Shown piece after piece: positions 42,291 through 49,863 of a stretch of DNA of 64,000 nucleotides; the first letter of the stretch is position 1; every line of letters begins with the position of its first letter. The notes beneath the pieces were generated by a model, which worked only from the letters and a program-made list of their open reading frames with translations, made no database searches and was not told the origin of the DNA. The DNA is from Scatosoma sp045588185 (GTDB lineage Bacteria > Bacillota > Clostridia > Christensenellales > Borkfalkiaceae). The position numbers were made by a program, and so were the translations under genes. The DNA lies in assembly GCA_045588185.1 (NCBI GenBank), contig JAZNDR010000038.1:1-64000 (forward strand). The letters run 5' to 3'.

Positions 42291-42395
42291 GGGCGTGATT
42301 TGGGCGCAAGAAATTCACAAACGCTGAATCCCTTTAAAATAAAGGGGTTTAGCGTTTTTAAAAATAGGGGTTACAAGTCTGTTAATCCTTATACT
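42291..42395 (+). repeat. Repeat-family copy B2
   Basis: GGGCGT (42291-42296) and GGGCGC (42302-42307) repeat at an 11-nt step. The palindrome has arms AAACGCTGAATCCCTTTA and TAAAGGGGTTTAGCGTTT (42319-42357). The tail AGGGGTTACAAGTCTGTTAA matches copy A1 at about 12582-12601 with one substitution. Confidence 0.75.
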
Positions 42396-42430
42396 TAATT
42401 TTAGATTGGAAACGCAAGAAAAATTGAATT

Positions 42431-42475
42431 GGAGCGAAATTGGTGTCCAAACGCTGAAATGCTTATAAATAAAGG
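42431..42475 (+). repeat. Repeat-family copy B3
   Basis: GGAGCG (42431-42436) and GGTGTC (42442-42447) lie 11 nt apart and are followed by AAACGCTGAAATG and CTTATAAATAAAGGG. This is the same arrangement as copy A2 and again leads into a tRNA tail. Confidence 0.65.
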
Positions 42476-42495
42476 GCTTCAGAAACACCAACATA

Positions 42496-42520
42496 GGTTC
42501 AAATCCAGCCAGTAGTTCCA
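42496..42520 (+). other. Orphan tRNA 3' tail, putative attachment-site scar
   Basis: GG, T-loop TTCAAAT, CCAGC, acceptor strand CAGTAGT, discriminator T and CCA total 25 nt, which is tRNA positions 52-76. The preceding bases (ATA) do not complete the T-stem. The T discriminator is typical of glycine and threonine tRNAs. A terminator hairpin begins directly after CCA, as at 14380. Confidence 0.52.
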
Positions 42521-42555
42521 AAATAAAACAGTCGAAATAATCGACTGTTTTATTT
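42521..42555. terminator. Bidirectional terminator hairpin
   Basis: The arms AAATAAAACAGTCGA and TCGACTGTTTTATTT are perfectly complementary around an AATAA loop. T-rich stretches on both strands allow use after the tRNA tail and, on the minus strand, 27 bp after the tmcAL stop. Confidence 0.8.
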
Positions 42556-42582
42556 TAATTTAGGTGGGAACCCTGTATTAGA

Positions 42583-43728
42583 TTAAATGAAAATGTTTCG
42601 CTTTACGTTTTTTGCAGGGTATAAAGCCGAATATATTTTTTCGGCAAAAATATCCTTTTGATAGCAGTTCAGGGCAACGCCCGATAATATATCTTCGTCG
42701 TGCGCACGCGTAAGCAACGGATACTCGCTTTCACTGATTGCAGATATTACCTCGCTGCGTTCTTTCTTCATCGCAAGTATTCGTAAATATAAAGGGGAAG
42801 AGAGTCCGTCGCGTATAAGTTTTTCGTCTATTTGTAATAAATTTTGTAATGCAATTCGCCGTATTCGTGAAGAAGTATATCTCGCCGAGGTAAGTGTTTC
42901 TACCAACGGTTCGCCTGTGCCCGCAACGCGTTTTAAGGCGTTTTCCAGACCTTCCGTGCAATCGCACACGCGCGCAATTTCTTCTGTTGAACGGGAAAGC
43001 AACGCGTATTTTTCCAAGGCTTCTAAGGAATTTTCTAAACGTTTAGGTAAATCTTTTATAACAAAGTCGGGCAAGTTGCCGTCTGCGTTTTCCCCGTTTT
43101 TGATTGCCGTGCGGATAGCCGTGGCGGAAGAGAAATTCGATTGTAAAAGCTCGTCGGAATATCCTGCTCCTTGTCGTTTTATAGGCAAAATAGAAATCTT
43201 CGACGATAAGGATAACAAGGCTTTCGTGTACTCCAATCCCAAAATATTATTAGGGGACGAAAGCATATCCAAAGGAATAAATCCCGCCCAAGCCTGCGTT
43301 CTTGCTTTCGCATAGCTTGTACCCGTAGCAATCAATTCTTTGATTTTATCCGATACCGATTTGGGCTCGTTGTTCAAATACCGCGCGGCGGAAATAAAAG
43401 AGAGTTTATCGGCGTTTTCCGCACCAAAACAAAGCGTATCCACGGCGGGAATAGAAGATAAAAGCTTTACCGCGCCTTTGGCGAAAAGCTCGGCGTTTGC
43501 CGTTGCAAATACGGTAGGGAGTTCGATTACCGCGTCTGCCCCCGCTAAAACGGCGTGTTTTGCGCGCGTATACTTATCCATAATGGCAGATTCGCCCCGT
43601 TGAACGAAATTTCCGCTCATAACGCAAAGGACGGCGTCGGCGCGCGAAAGCGTGCGCGCTTGCTCAATATGCCACAAGTGCCCGTTATGGAAAGGATTAT
43701 ATTCGCAAATTATCGCGCAAATTTTCAT
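42583..43728 (-). CDS. tmcAL: tRNA(Met) cytidine acetate ligase
   Basis: An enzyme of 381 residues that acetylates the wobble cytidine of elongator tRNA-Met using acetate and ATP. The start M-K-I-C-A-I-I-C-E-Y-N-P-F-H-N-G-H gives the nucleotidyltransferase signature (H-x-G-H); a further 28 upstream codons to 43812 are not typical of the family. Other family blocks are V-M-S-G-N-F-V-Q-R-G-E and I-E-L-P-T-V-F-A-T-A-N-A-E. Using acetate as substrate fits the adjacent divergent pta-ackA genes. It is the first core gene to the right of the scar region. Confidence 0.9.
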   Translation of the reverse strand: MKICAIICEYNPFHNGHLWHIEQARTLSRADAVLCVMSGNFVQRGESAIMDKYTRAKHAVLAGADAVIELPTVFATANAELFAKGAVKLLSSIPAVDTLCFGAENADKLSFISAARYLNNEPKSVSDKIKELIATGTSYAKARTQAWAGFIPLDMLSSPNNILGLEYTKALLSLSSKISILPIKRQGAGYSDELLQSNFSSATAIRTAIKNGENADGNLPDFVIKDLPKRLENSLEALEKYALLSRSTEEIARVCDCTEGLENALKRVAGTGEPLVETLTSARYTSSRIRRIALQNLLQIDEKLIRDGLSSPLYLRILAMKKERSEVISAISESEYPLLTRAHDEDILSGVALNCYQKDIFAEKIYSALYPAKNVKRNIFI

Positions 43729-43746
43729 TTTATTTTCCCGATTTCC

Positions 43747-43775
43747 TTTACAATAAAAAAAATGTGTGCTATAAT
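43747..43775 (+). promoter_or_regulatory. Promoter of pta-ackA
   Basis: TTTACA at 43747-43752 and TATAAT at 43770-43775 are separated by 17 bp. The pta start codon is about 85 bp downstream, leaving an A-rich leader. Confidence 0.7.
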
Positions 43776-43810
43776 TAAGATAATGGCAATAAATATTCTT
43801 GCTTGTTTCC

Positions 43811-43839
43811 ATTATACACGAAAAGAAAAAATAAATAAA
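43811..43839 (-). promoter_or_regulatory. Probable promoter of tmcAL
   Basis: On the minus strand TATAAT (43816-43811) is preceded by TG in the extended -10 position one base away, with a weak TTTATT 17 bp upstream. It overlaps the leader of the divergent pta gene. Confidence 0.5.
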
Positions 43840-43859
43840 GCGTTTTTGAGAGGTAAATT

Positions 43860-44858
43860 ATGAAGAACGTACTTGATGAAATTAAAAGTAAAGCAAAATC
43901 CCTTAATAAGACGATCGTGCTTTGCGAGGGCGAGGACGCGCGCGTGGTGAAAGCCGCAGCGGACGCAACGAAGGAAGGTATCGCAAAAATCGTCTTGCTT
44001 GGCAACGAAGCGCAGATCAAAGCCGCAAACCCCGATATTGATTTGACGGGCGTGGAAATCGTTGACCCGCTTACTTCGGAAAAACTGCCCGAATATAACG
44101 CGAAGCTTTGCGAGCTTCGCGCCTCCAAAGGTATGACGCCCGAGCAGGCGGCAAAGCTCCTTACCGACGGCACCTATTTCGGCGCAATGATGCTGAAAAT
44201 GGGCGACGTGGACGGACTCGTTTCCGGTGCGTGCCATTCCACGGCAAACACCTTGCGTCCGGGGCTTCAAATTATTAAAACGGCAAAGGGCTGTTCTTCT
44301 GTTTCCAGCTTTAATCTTATGATTTGTCCTCCGCAGGGTAATCAGTATTGCCCCGACGGCTTGGTTGTTTTCGCCGATTGCGGTTTAAATCCCACGTATA
44401 CCAGCGAAGGACTTGCCGATTGCGCTATCGCTACGGCAAACTCCGCAAAAGCGATTGCGGGGATTGACCCGAAAGTGGCGATGCTCTCTTTCTCAACGAA
44501 AGGAAGCGCAAAGCACGACAACGTAACGATGGTTGCGGAAGCCGTTAAAATTGCGAAAGAAAAAGCGCCCGATTTAAAATTAGACGGCGAATTGCAATTC
44601 GACGCGGCGATCGTACCCTCCGTAGCGGCATTAAAGGCGCCTGAATCGGACGTTGCAGGAAAAGCAAACGTATTTATTTTCCCCGACTTACAGGCGGGCA
44701 ATATCGGTTATAAAATTGCAGAACGCTTGGGCGGATTCATGGCAGTAGGTCCTATTTGCCAAGGCTTCGCAAAACCCTTGAACGACCTTTCGCGCGGCTG
44801 TAAGCCCGATGATATCGTGGCGGCAGTTGCTATTACCGCGCTTCAAACACAGCTTTGA
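43860..44858 (+). CDS. pta: Phosphate acetyltransferase
   Basis: A cytoplasmic enzyme converting acetyl-CoA and phosphate to acetyl phosphate. The 332-residue length is that of the short class lacking the N-terminal regulatory domains. Family blocks include V-L-C-E-G-E-D-A-R-V near residues 20-29, G-A-M-M-L-K-M-G-D-V-D-G-L-V-S-G-A-C-H-S and the C-terminal V-G-P-I-C-Q-G-F-A-K-P-L-N-D-L-S-R-G. GAGAGGT precedes the ATG. ackA follows 18 bp downstream, forming the ATP-yielding acetate branch of fermentation. Confidence 0.96.
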   Translation: MKNVLDEIKSKAKSLNKTIVLCEGEDARVVKAAADATKEGIAKIVLLGNEAQIKAANPDIDLTGVEIVDPLTSEKLPEYNAKLCELRASKGMTPEQAAKLLTDGTYFGAMMLKMGDVDGLVSGACHSTANTLRPGLQIIKTAKGCSSVSSFNLMICPPQGNQYCPDGLVVFADCGLNPTYTSEGLADCAIATANSAKAIAGIDPKVAMLSFSTKGSAKHDNVTMVAEAVKIAKEKAPDLKLDGELQFDAAIVPSVAALKAPESDVAGKANVFIFPDLQAGNIGYKIAERLGGFMAVGPICQGFAKPLNDLSRGCKPDDIVAAVAITALQTQL

Positions 44859-44876
44859 TTTTTAAGAGGTAAACGT

Positions 44877-46070
44877 ATGAAAGTTCTTGTTATCAATTCG
44901 GGGAGTTCTTCCCTCAAATACCAACTTATTGATATGGAAACCGAGGGCGTTATTGCAAAAGGCACTTGCGAGCGTATCGGTATCGCAGGTTCGCGCCTGA
45001 TACATAAGGCAAAGGGCGAAGAAACGATTATCGAGCAGGATATGCCCACGCATAACGAAGCGGTTGCGCTTGTTTTAAAGGCGTTGACGGACGGAAAAAC
45101 GGGTGTTATTTCCTCTATGGAAGAGATTGACGCGGTGGGACACCGCGCCGTTGCTTCGGGTGAAATCTTCAAAAAGACTACGCTCGTCACGGACGAAACG
45201 ATGAAGCTTATGGAAGAAATCAAAGACCTTGCGCCTTTACATAATCCTGCGGCGATCATTGGTGTAAACGCTTGCAGAAAAGCTATGCCCAATACGCCCA
45301 TGGCACTCGTGTTCGATACGAGCTTCCATTTCACGATGCCCGATTATGCGTATATGTACGCAATTGATTATGCGCATTACGAAAAATATAAAATCCGCCG
45401 GTACGGCTTCCACGGTACGAGCCATAAGTTCGTTTCGGGCGAAGCGGCGAAGTATTTGGGTAAAAAGCCCGAAGAACTCAAAATCGTTACCTGCCATCTT
45501 GGCAACGGCTCGTCCATTACCGCGGTGGACGGCGGTAAGAGTGTAGATACCTCCATGGGCTTTACCCCGCTTGCGGGCGTTCCTATGGGTACGCGTAGCG
45601 GCGATATTGATACCGCGGCGGCTGAATATCTTGCTAAAAAAGAGGGAATGGATATCTCCGGGGCACTTACCTATCTCAATAAAAAGTGCGGTATGGCGGG
45701 CGTTTCGGGCGTTTCCAGCGACTTCCGCGATTTAACGAAAGCGGCGGACGAGGGGAACAAACGCGCGAAACTTGCGCTTGATTTGTTCTCGTATTCCTGT
45801 AAAAAGTACGTGGGCGCGTATGCCGCGGCGATGAACGGCGTGGATTGTATCGTGTTCACGGCGGGCGTTGGGGAAAACACTCCTTGCGTACGCGAAGCAA
45901 TTTGTGAAAATATGCAGTATTTGGGCTTGGAAATCGACAAAGAGAAAAATCTTGAAAAGAATAACGGGGCAATCCGCGATATCACGGGAAAGAACTCCAA
46001 AGTTAAGGTTTTAATCATTCCGACCAACGAAGAACTGGTAATTGCAAGAGAAACAGTAGAATTATTGTAA
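44877..46070 (+). CDS. ackA: Acetate kinase
   Basis: Makes ATP and acetate from acetyl phosphate. The 397-residue protein shows the ASKHA-fold phosphate motif N-S-G-S-S-S-L-K-Y at residues 7-15, F-D-T-S-F-H near 147-152, R-R-Y-G-F-H-G-T-S-H near 174-183, H-L-G-N-G-S-S near 205-211 and G-V-G-E-N-T near 330-335. AAGAGGTAAACGT precedes the ATG. The length is standard. Confidence 0.97.
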   Translation: MKVLVINSGSSSLKYQLIDMETEGVIAKGTCERIGIAGSRLIHKAKGEETIIEQDMPTHNEAVALVLKALTDGKTGVISSMEEIDAVGHRAVASGEIFKKTTLVTDETMKLMEEIKDLAPLHNPAAIIGVNACRKAMPNTPMALVFDTSFHFTMPDYAYMYAIDYAHYEKYKIRRYGFHGTSHKFVSGEAAKYLGKKPEELKIVTCHLGNGSSITAVDGGKSVDTSMGFTPLAGVPMGTRSGDIDTAAAEYLAKKEGMDISGALTYLNKKCGMAGVSGVSSDFRDLTKAADEGNKRAKLALDLFSYSCKKYVGAYAAAMNGVDCIVFTAGVGENTPCVREAICENMQYLGLEIDKEKNLEKNNGAIRDITGKNSKVKVLIIPTNEELVIARETVELL

Positions 46071-46098
46071 AAAATCGGAAAATTCATCGAAAAAAAAG

Positions 46099-46127
46099 TT
46101 GACAAAGTCGTAGAAATATACTATACT
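46099..46127 (+). promoter_or_regulatory. Promoter of yceD-rpmF
   Basis: TTGACA at 46099-46104 and TATACT at 46122-46127 with a 17-bp spacer form a near-consensus promoter 15 bp before the start codon. Confidence 0.8.
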
Positions 46128-46142
46128 TGAAAGGCTGGTTTT

Positions 46143-46544
46143 ATGATGACTATCGATATAAGAAAGCTCAACGCACAAAAAAAGTATTCGGGCGATATGG
46201 AATTTGAGTATACCGCGCCTGAAAACTTGATAGATATTCCGTTTGTAAAATTCGCAACGCCCGTCAAGGTAAAGTTTTCTTACGAGCTTTACGAAGACGA
46301 TTCCTTGGAAATCCGAGGCACGGTTTCTTACCGTATCGAGGGACAATGTTCCAGATGCTTAAAGGAAGCCTCGCAGGAAATCGAGGGTGAGTTGGACGCT
46401 TATTTTCAGCCGTTCAAGGATTGCGAGGATTATTCCTATTGCAACGGAATCGTCGATTTAAAGAAAGCGGTGGAAGAAGCCGTAATGGCAAGCTTACCGT
46501 TCACGCTTTCCTGCGGCGACGGGTGCGAGGGGATATCTTTTTAG
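46143..46544 (+). CDS. YceD family (DUF177) protein
   Basis: A 133-residue protein of the YceD/DUF177 family, which is almost always encoded directly before rpmF and is linked to rRNA handling. The family signature C-S-R-C-L-K-E near residues 60-66 and the later paired cysteines in L-S-C-G-D-G-C are present. The ATG at 46146 is an alternative start. The leader after the promoter is short. Confidence 0.85.
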   Translation: MMTIDIRKLNAQKKYSGDMEFEYTAPENLIDIPFVKFATPVKVKFSYELYEDDSLEIRGTVSYRIEGQCSRCLKEASQEIEGELDAYFQPFKDCEDYSYCNGIVDLKKAVEEAVMASLPFTLSCGDGCEGISF

Positions 46545-46591
46545 ATAAATCGGCAAATAAAATCAAAAGAATTAAAACGTGAGGTGTTAAT

Positions 46592-46780
46592 ATGGCAGTA
46601 CCTAAGAGCAAGCAATCGAAGAGCAGAACGAATAAGAGATTCGCAAACTACAAAGCGACCGCAGCTACGCTTGCGGAATGCCCTCATTGCCACGAATTGA
46701 AGCAAGCGCACACCGTTTGCAAAAATTGCGGCTACTATGACGGCAAAGAAGTCGTTGCACAGAAAGAAGAAAGCAAATAA
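46592..46780 (+). CDS. rpmF: 50S ribosomal protein L32
   Basis: A basic 62-residue ribosomal protein beginning M-A-V-P-K-S-K-Q-S-K-S-R-T. It has two CxxC pairs (C-P-H-C and C-K-N-C), so it is the zinc-binding form. GAGGTGTTAAT precedes the ATG. A terminator follows closely, making yceD-rpmF a complete two-gene unit. Confidence 0.97.
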   Translation: MAVPKSKQSKSRTNKRFANYKATAATLAECPHCHELKQAHTVCKNCGYYDGKEVVAQKEESK

Positions 46781-46800
46781 TTCGTCTATGCAAATACATC

Positions 46801-46830
46801 AGACGGGAAGCGAAAAGCTCCCGTCTTTTT
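46801..46830 (+). terminator. Rho-independent terminator of rpmF
   Basis: AGACGGGAAGC and GCTCCCGTCT pair with a single bulged A around GAAAA and end in five T residues, 20 bp after the rpmF stop. Confidence 0.9.
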
Positions 46831-46862
46831 GCGTTACAAACCAATTTATGGAATTGCAATAA

Positions 46863-46878
46863 ATTAACCGCGGTTAAT
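46863..46878. promoter_or_regulatory. Perfect 16-bp palindrome upstream of copA
   Basis: ATTAACCGCGGTTAAT is a perfect inverted repeat ending 11 bp before the -35 box of copA. It has the size of a dimeric repressor or activator site; the bound protein is unknown, with the downstream ArsR-type gene one candidate. Confidence 0.5.
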
Positions 46879-46889
46879 ATTCGTTTTGC

Positions 46890-46919
46890 TTGACAAAGCG
46901 GTTCTTTTTATAGTATAAT
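46890..46919 (+). promoter_or_regulatory. Promoter of copA
   Basis: TTGACA at 46890-46895 and TATAAT at 46914-46919 with an 18-bp spacer. The long spacer resembles metal-responsive promoters that need a bound regulator for best activity, but it is also within the normal range. Confidence 0.75.
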
Positions 46920-46969
46920 AAACAAGAACGAAAGGGGATTGTCTGTCGTTTGGCGGGCGAGGAGAAAGC

Positions 46970-49402
46970 ATGAAAGAAAAGTATAGCGTTACGGGTATGA
47001 CCTGCGCGGCGTGTTCGGCGGGGATAGAAAGAACGGTAAAAAAATTAGAGGGAATACAAAGCGCGGACGTTTCGCTGATGGGCGAATGTATGACGGTGGA
47101 ATACGACGAAACGCTTTTGACGAAAGAACGGATTTTTTCCGCCGTTCTCGGGCTGGGTTACGGTATCGGCGATTTCGATGAAGACGTTTTAAAAGAACGT
47201 AAGCCGCAGCCAGACAAATTAAAGAAGCGGTTTATATTGTCGCTCGTTTTTTTGTTACCGCTTATGTATTTTTCGATGGGCGGAATGATTTTTCTTCCGC
47301 AACCGTCCGAAGTTGTTTCCGTGAGTTTACAAATGGTTTTGGCACTCGCGGTAATCGTCGTTGATTTTAAATTCTTCACAAACGGCACGAAAGCGCTTAT
47401 AAAACGCGCGCCGAATATGGACACGCTCGTGGCGATGGGTTCGGGTGTTTCTTTCCTGTATAGCTTGGTCTATACGGTATTGTTGTACGCGGGCAAGGTT
47501 TCGCACGTGCATATGTTCTACGAATCAGCGGCTATGATTTTGGCACTCGTTACGCTCGGTAAATGGTTAGAAGAAAAATCCAAGCGGAAAACGGGCGATG
47601 AAATTGAAAAACTCATCAAGCTCATGCCCAATACCGTTACGGTAGAAAAGAACGGGGCGACGGTCAAAACGGCTTTTTCCGATTTACAGGTCGGCGATAT
47701 CCTTATCGTCAAACAGGGGGAATATATCCCCGTTGACGGTAAGATAATAGAAGGCAAAGCGTTTATCGACCGCGCGGCAATCACGGGCGAAAGTATGCCT
47801 GTCGAGGTACAAGAGGGAGATAGTATAACGGGTGCGGATATCGTGAAAAGCGGTTTTATAAAAGTCCTCGCCGAGCGAGTAGGCGTAGATACCACGCTTT
47901 CGCAAATCGTGAAAATGGTGAAAGAGGCGGGAGCAAGTAAAGCACCCATTCAGAAAACCGCCGATAAGATTTCGGGGATTTTCGTACCGGCGGTAACGCT
48001 TATTGCCGTAATCACCTTTTTCGTATGGCTTCTTATCGAACGCAATATTGCGACGGCGGCAAATTATGCCATAAGCGTGCTCGTTATTTCCTGCCCCTGC
48101 TCGTTGGGACTTGCCACGCCCGTGGCGGTAATGGCGGCGACTGGTCGGGGTATGTCGCTCGGTATTTTATACAAGGACGCCGAGGCGTTGCAAAAAGCAA
48201 AGGATATCAACTGTGTATTGCTCGACAAAACGGCTACGCTTACAATCGGGCAACCCAAAGTAACCGATTTTGAACTTGTAAACGGCGAAGAAGCGGAAGC
48301 TTTAAGCCTTGCCGCGGCAATCGAAGCACACTCCAATCACCCGATAGCCGAATGTGTGCGCGCTTTTGCGGAGTCAAAAACGGATATATCTTCGCTTCCG
48401 CAAACGGAAGATTACGAATATGAAACGGGGAAAGGCGCAAAAGCCTCGCGGAACGACGAACGGTATTTGTTGGGAAATAGAAGACTGCTTGGAAAAATTG
48501 CTGAAAAAGAAGCGTATTCTTACGAGAAGAAGTATTCCGAGCAGGGAAAAACCGTCGTGTTTTTAACGAACGAAAAGCAATTGCTTGCCGTTTTTGCGAT
48601 TGCCGATACGCTCAAAGCGGAAAGCGCTTCGGCTGTAATGGCGTTGAAAGAAAAAAATATTCGCGTGGCAATGTTGACGGGCGACAATGAAAGAGTGGCG
48701 CAAGCGATAGCAAAAGAAGCGGGAATAGACGAATATTTCGCCGAAGCGTTACCCAAAGACAAAGCGGACGCGGTGGAAAGAGTGCGTTCCGTCGGCGGTT
48801 TTGTGGCGATGGTCGGGGACGGTATCAACGACAGTCCTGCACTCAAAGCCGCGGATATCGGTGTGGCGATGGGGAACGGCACGGACGTGGCGATAGACAG
48901 TGCGGACGTCGTGCTTTCCCGCGGGGATATCGCGCTTGTCGGGACAATGATTGAATTGAGCAAAGCAACGGTAAAGAATATCCACCAAAATTTGTTTTGG
49001 GCGTTCTTTTATAATTGCGTGGCGATTCCCGTGGCGGCGGGCGTGTTTGCCTTTCTCGGATTGACGCTCAACCCTATGATCGGGGCGGCGTGTATGAGTT
49101 TAAGCTCGCTGTTCGTGGTTACGAACGCATTGCGATTGACAAGATTTCATAAAAAACAACAACAAGAAAACGGTATAAAGGAGAATGAAACGATGAAAAA
49201 GACGATGAAAATTGAGGGTATGATGTGTCAGCATTGCGTGGCGCACGTAACGAAAGCGCTGCAAGGCGTTGCGGGCGTTGCCGAAGTGGAAGTCAACCTT
49301 AAAAAGAAAACGGCGACGGTAGAATTAAGCGAGGCGGTCGCGGACGAAAGCTTGACGGCGGCTGTAACGGAAGCGGGCTACGAAGTGAAGAAGATTTCAT
49401 AA
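46970..49402 (+). CDS. copA: Copper-type P1B ATPase with N- and C-terminal metal-binding domains
   Basis: An 810-residue Cu(I)-exporting P-type ATPase of the cell membrane. In order: HMA domain (C-A-A-C at residues 12-15), membrane helices, actuator motif T-G-E-S at 272-275, channel motif C-P-C at 375-377, phosphorylation site D419, H-P motif (S-N-H-P), hinge G-D-G-I-N-D near 616-621 and a second HMA domain (C-Q-H-C) at the C-terminus. The phosphorylation motif reads D-K-T-A-T, not the near-invariant D-K-T-G-T. The last 69 residues match a CopZ chaperone and have their own internal ribosome binding site. GAGGAGAAAGC precedes the ATG. Confidence 0.94.
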   Translation: MKEKYSVTGMTCAACSAGIERTVKKLEGIQSADVSLMGECMTVEYDETLLTKERIFSAVLGLGYGIGDFDEDVLKERKPQPDKLKKRFILSLVFLLPLMYFSMGGMIFLPQPSEVVSVSLQMVLALAVIVVDFKFFTNGTKALIKRAPNMDTLVAMGSGVSFLYSLVYTVLLYAGKVSHVHMFYESAAMILALVTLGKWLEEKSKRKTGDEIEKLIKLMPNTVTVEKNGATVKTAFSDLQVGDILIVKQGEYIPVDGKIIEGKAFIDRAAITGESMPVEVQEGDSITGADIVKSGFIKVLAERVGVDTTLSQIVKMVKEAGASKAPIQKTADKISGIFVPAVTLIAVITFFVWLLIERNIATAANYAISVLVISCPCSLGLATPVAVMAATGRGMSLGILYKDAEALQKAKDINCVLLDKTATLTIGQPKVTDFELVNGEEAEALSLAAAIEAHSNHPIAECVRAFAESKTDISSLPQTEDYEYETGKGAKASRNDERYLLGNRRLLGKIAEKEAYSYEKKYSEQGKTVVFLTNEKQLLAVFAIADTLKAESASAVMALKEKNIRVAMLTGDNERVAQAIAKEAGIDEYFAEALPKDKADAVERVRSVGGFVAMVGDGINDSPALKAADIGVAMGNGTDVAIDSADVVLSRGDIALVGTMIELSKATVKNIHQNLFWAFFYNCVAIPVAAGVFAFLGLTLNPMIGAACMSLSSLFVVTNALRLTRFHKKQQQENGIKENETMKKTMKIEGMMCQHCVAHVTKALQGVAGVAEVEVNLKKKTATVELSEAVADESLTAAVTEAGYEVKKIS
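49193..49402 (+). CDS. Possible internally initiated CopZ-like chaperone within copA
   Basis: In frame with copA, the ATG at 49193 (copA residue 742) has an AAAGGAG sequence 9-10 bp upstream. Translation from here gives a free 69-residue HMA protein starting M-K-K-T-M-K-I-E-G-M-M-C-Q-H-C, the length and motif of CopZ. The region before it (Q-Q-Q-E-N-G-I-K-E-N-E-T) is low in complexity, as if two genes had fused. Whether it is made separately is inference. Confidence 0.38.
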   Translation: MKKTMKIEGMMCQHCVAHVTKALQGVAGVAEVEVNLKKKTATVELSEAVADESLTAAVTEAGYEVKKIS

Positions 49403-49501
49403 GCCTCGACAAAATGACAGAATTTATGACAAAATAAAACGGAAAACGATTTGCGCCGTATGCTATCATATTCTCAATGAAACATATTAGGAGAGATTCA
49501 T

Positions 49502-49840
49502 ATGTCGCAAATGTTACTGCTTGATAAACGCACGCAAAGTCTGATAGAGGATTACGTTCCACAAGGAGATATCCTCGAAGGCGTTGTGTGCTTTTTTTCC
49601 GTTTTTTCCGATTATACGCGAGTCAAAATTTTGTCCGCGCTTGCTATCAGCGAATTGTGCGTAACCGATCTTTCAAGACTATTAGATATCAATCAAACGA
49701 CGGTGTCGCATCAGCTTCGTTACTTAAAAAGCGCAGGAATCGTGCGCAGTGTTCGGCAGGGTAAAATCGTGTTTTACAGCCTCGCTGACGACTCTATCAA
49801 CGACGTTTTATTAAAAGGAATAGAGTTTTTGGGTTGCTAA
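49502..49840 (+). CDS. ArsR-family transcriptional regulator
   Basis: A 112-residue winged-helix repressor-type protein. The recognition region reads L-S-R-L-L-D-I-N-Q-T-T-V-S-H-Q-L-R-Y-L near residues 58-76, and the wing is G-K-I-V-F-Y-S-L. The helix that holds metal ligands in CadC/SmtB relatives reads E-L-C-V-T-D-L, with only one Cys; the His ligands of the last helix are missing, although the protein ends in Cys. It lies 99 bp after copA, so it may control metal export, but the ligand set is reduced. TAGGAGAG precedes the start. Confidence 0.88.
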   Translation: MSQMLLLDKRTQSLIEDYVPQGDILEGVVCFFSVFSDYTRVKILSALAISELCVTDLSRLLDINQTTVSHQLRYLKSAGIVRSVRQGKIVFYSLADDSINDVLLKGIEFLGC

Positions 49841-49863
49841 ACGAGAAAAACTCTTTTATTTCC

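Larger units (their letters stand above)
42113..42582. other. Intergenic boundary region with three repeat copies and a tRNA tail
   Basis: About 470 bp without a protein gene between the GH36 gene and the convergent tmcAL gene. It holds three related repeat copies (42185-42262 degenerate, 42291-42395, 42431-42475), an orphan tRNA tail (42496-42520) and a perfect terminator hairpin (42521-42555). To the right all genes are core functions; to the left nearly all are accessory sugar genes. Confidence 0.6.

Noticed and set aside
43729..43812. N-terminal extension of tmcAL
   Set aside because: The family starts with the nucleotidyltransferase motif directly after the Met at 43728; the upstream codons overlap the promoter region and are not conserved in type.
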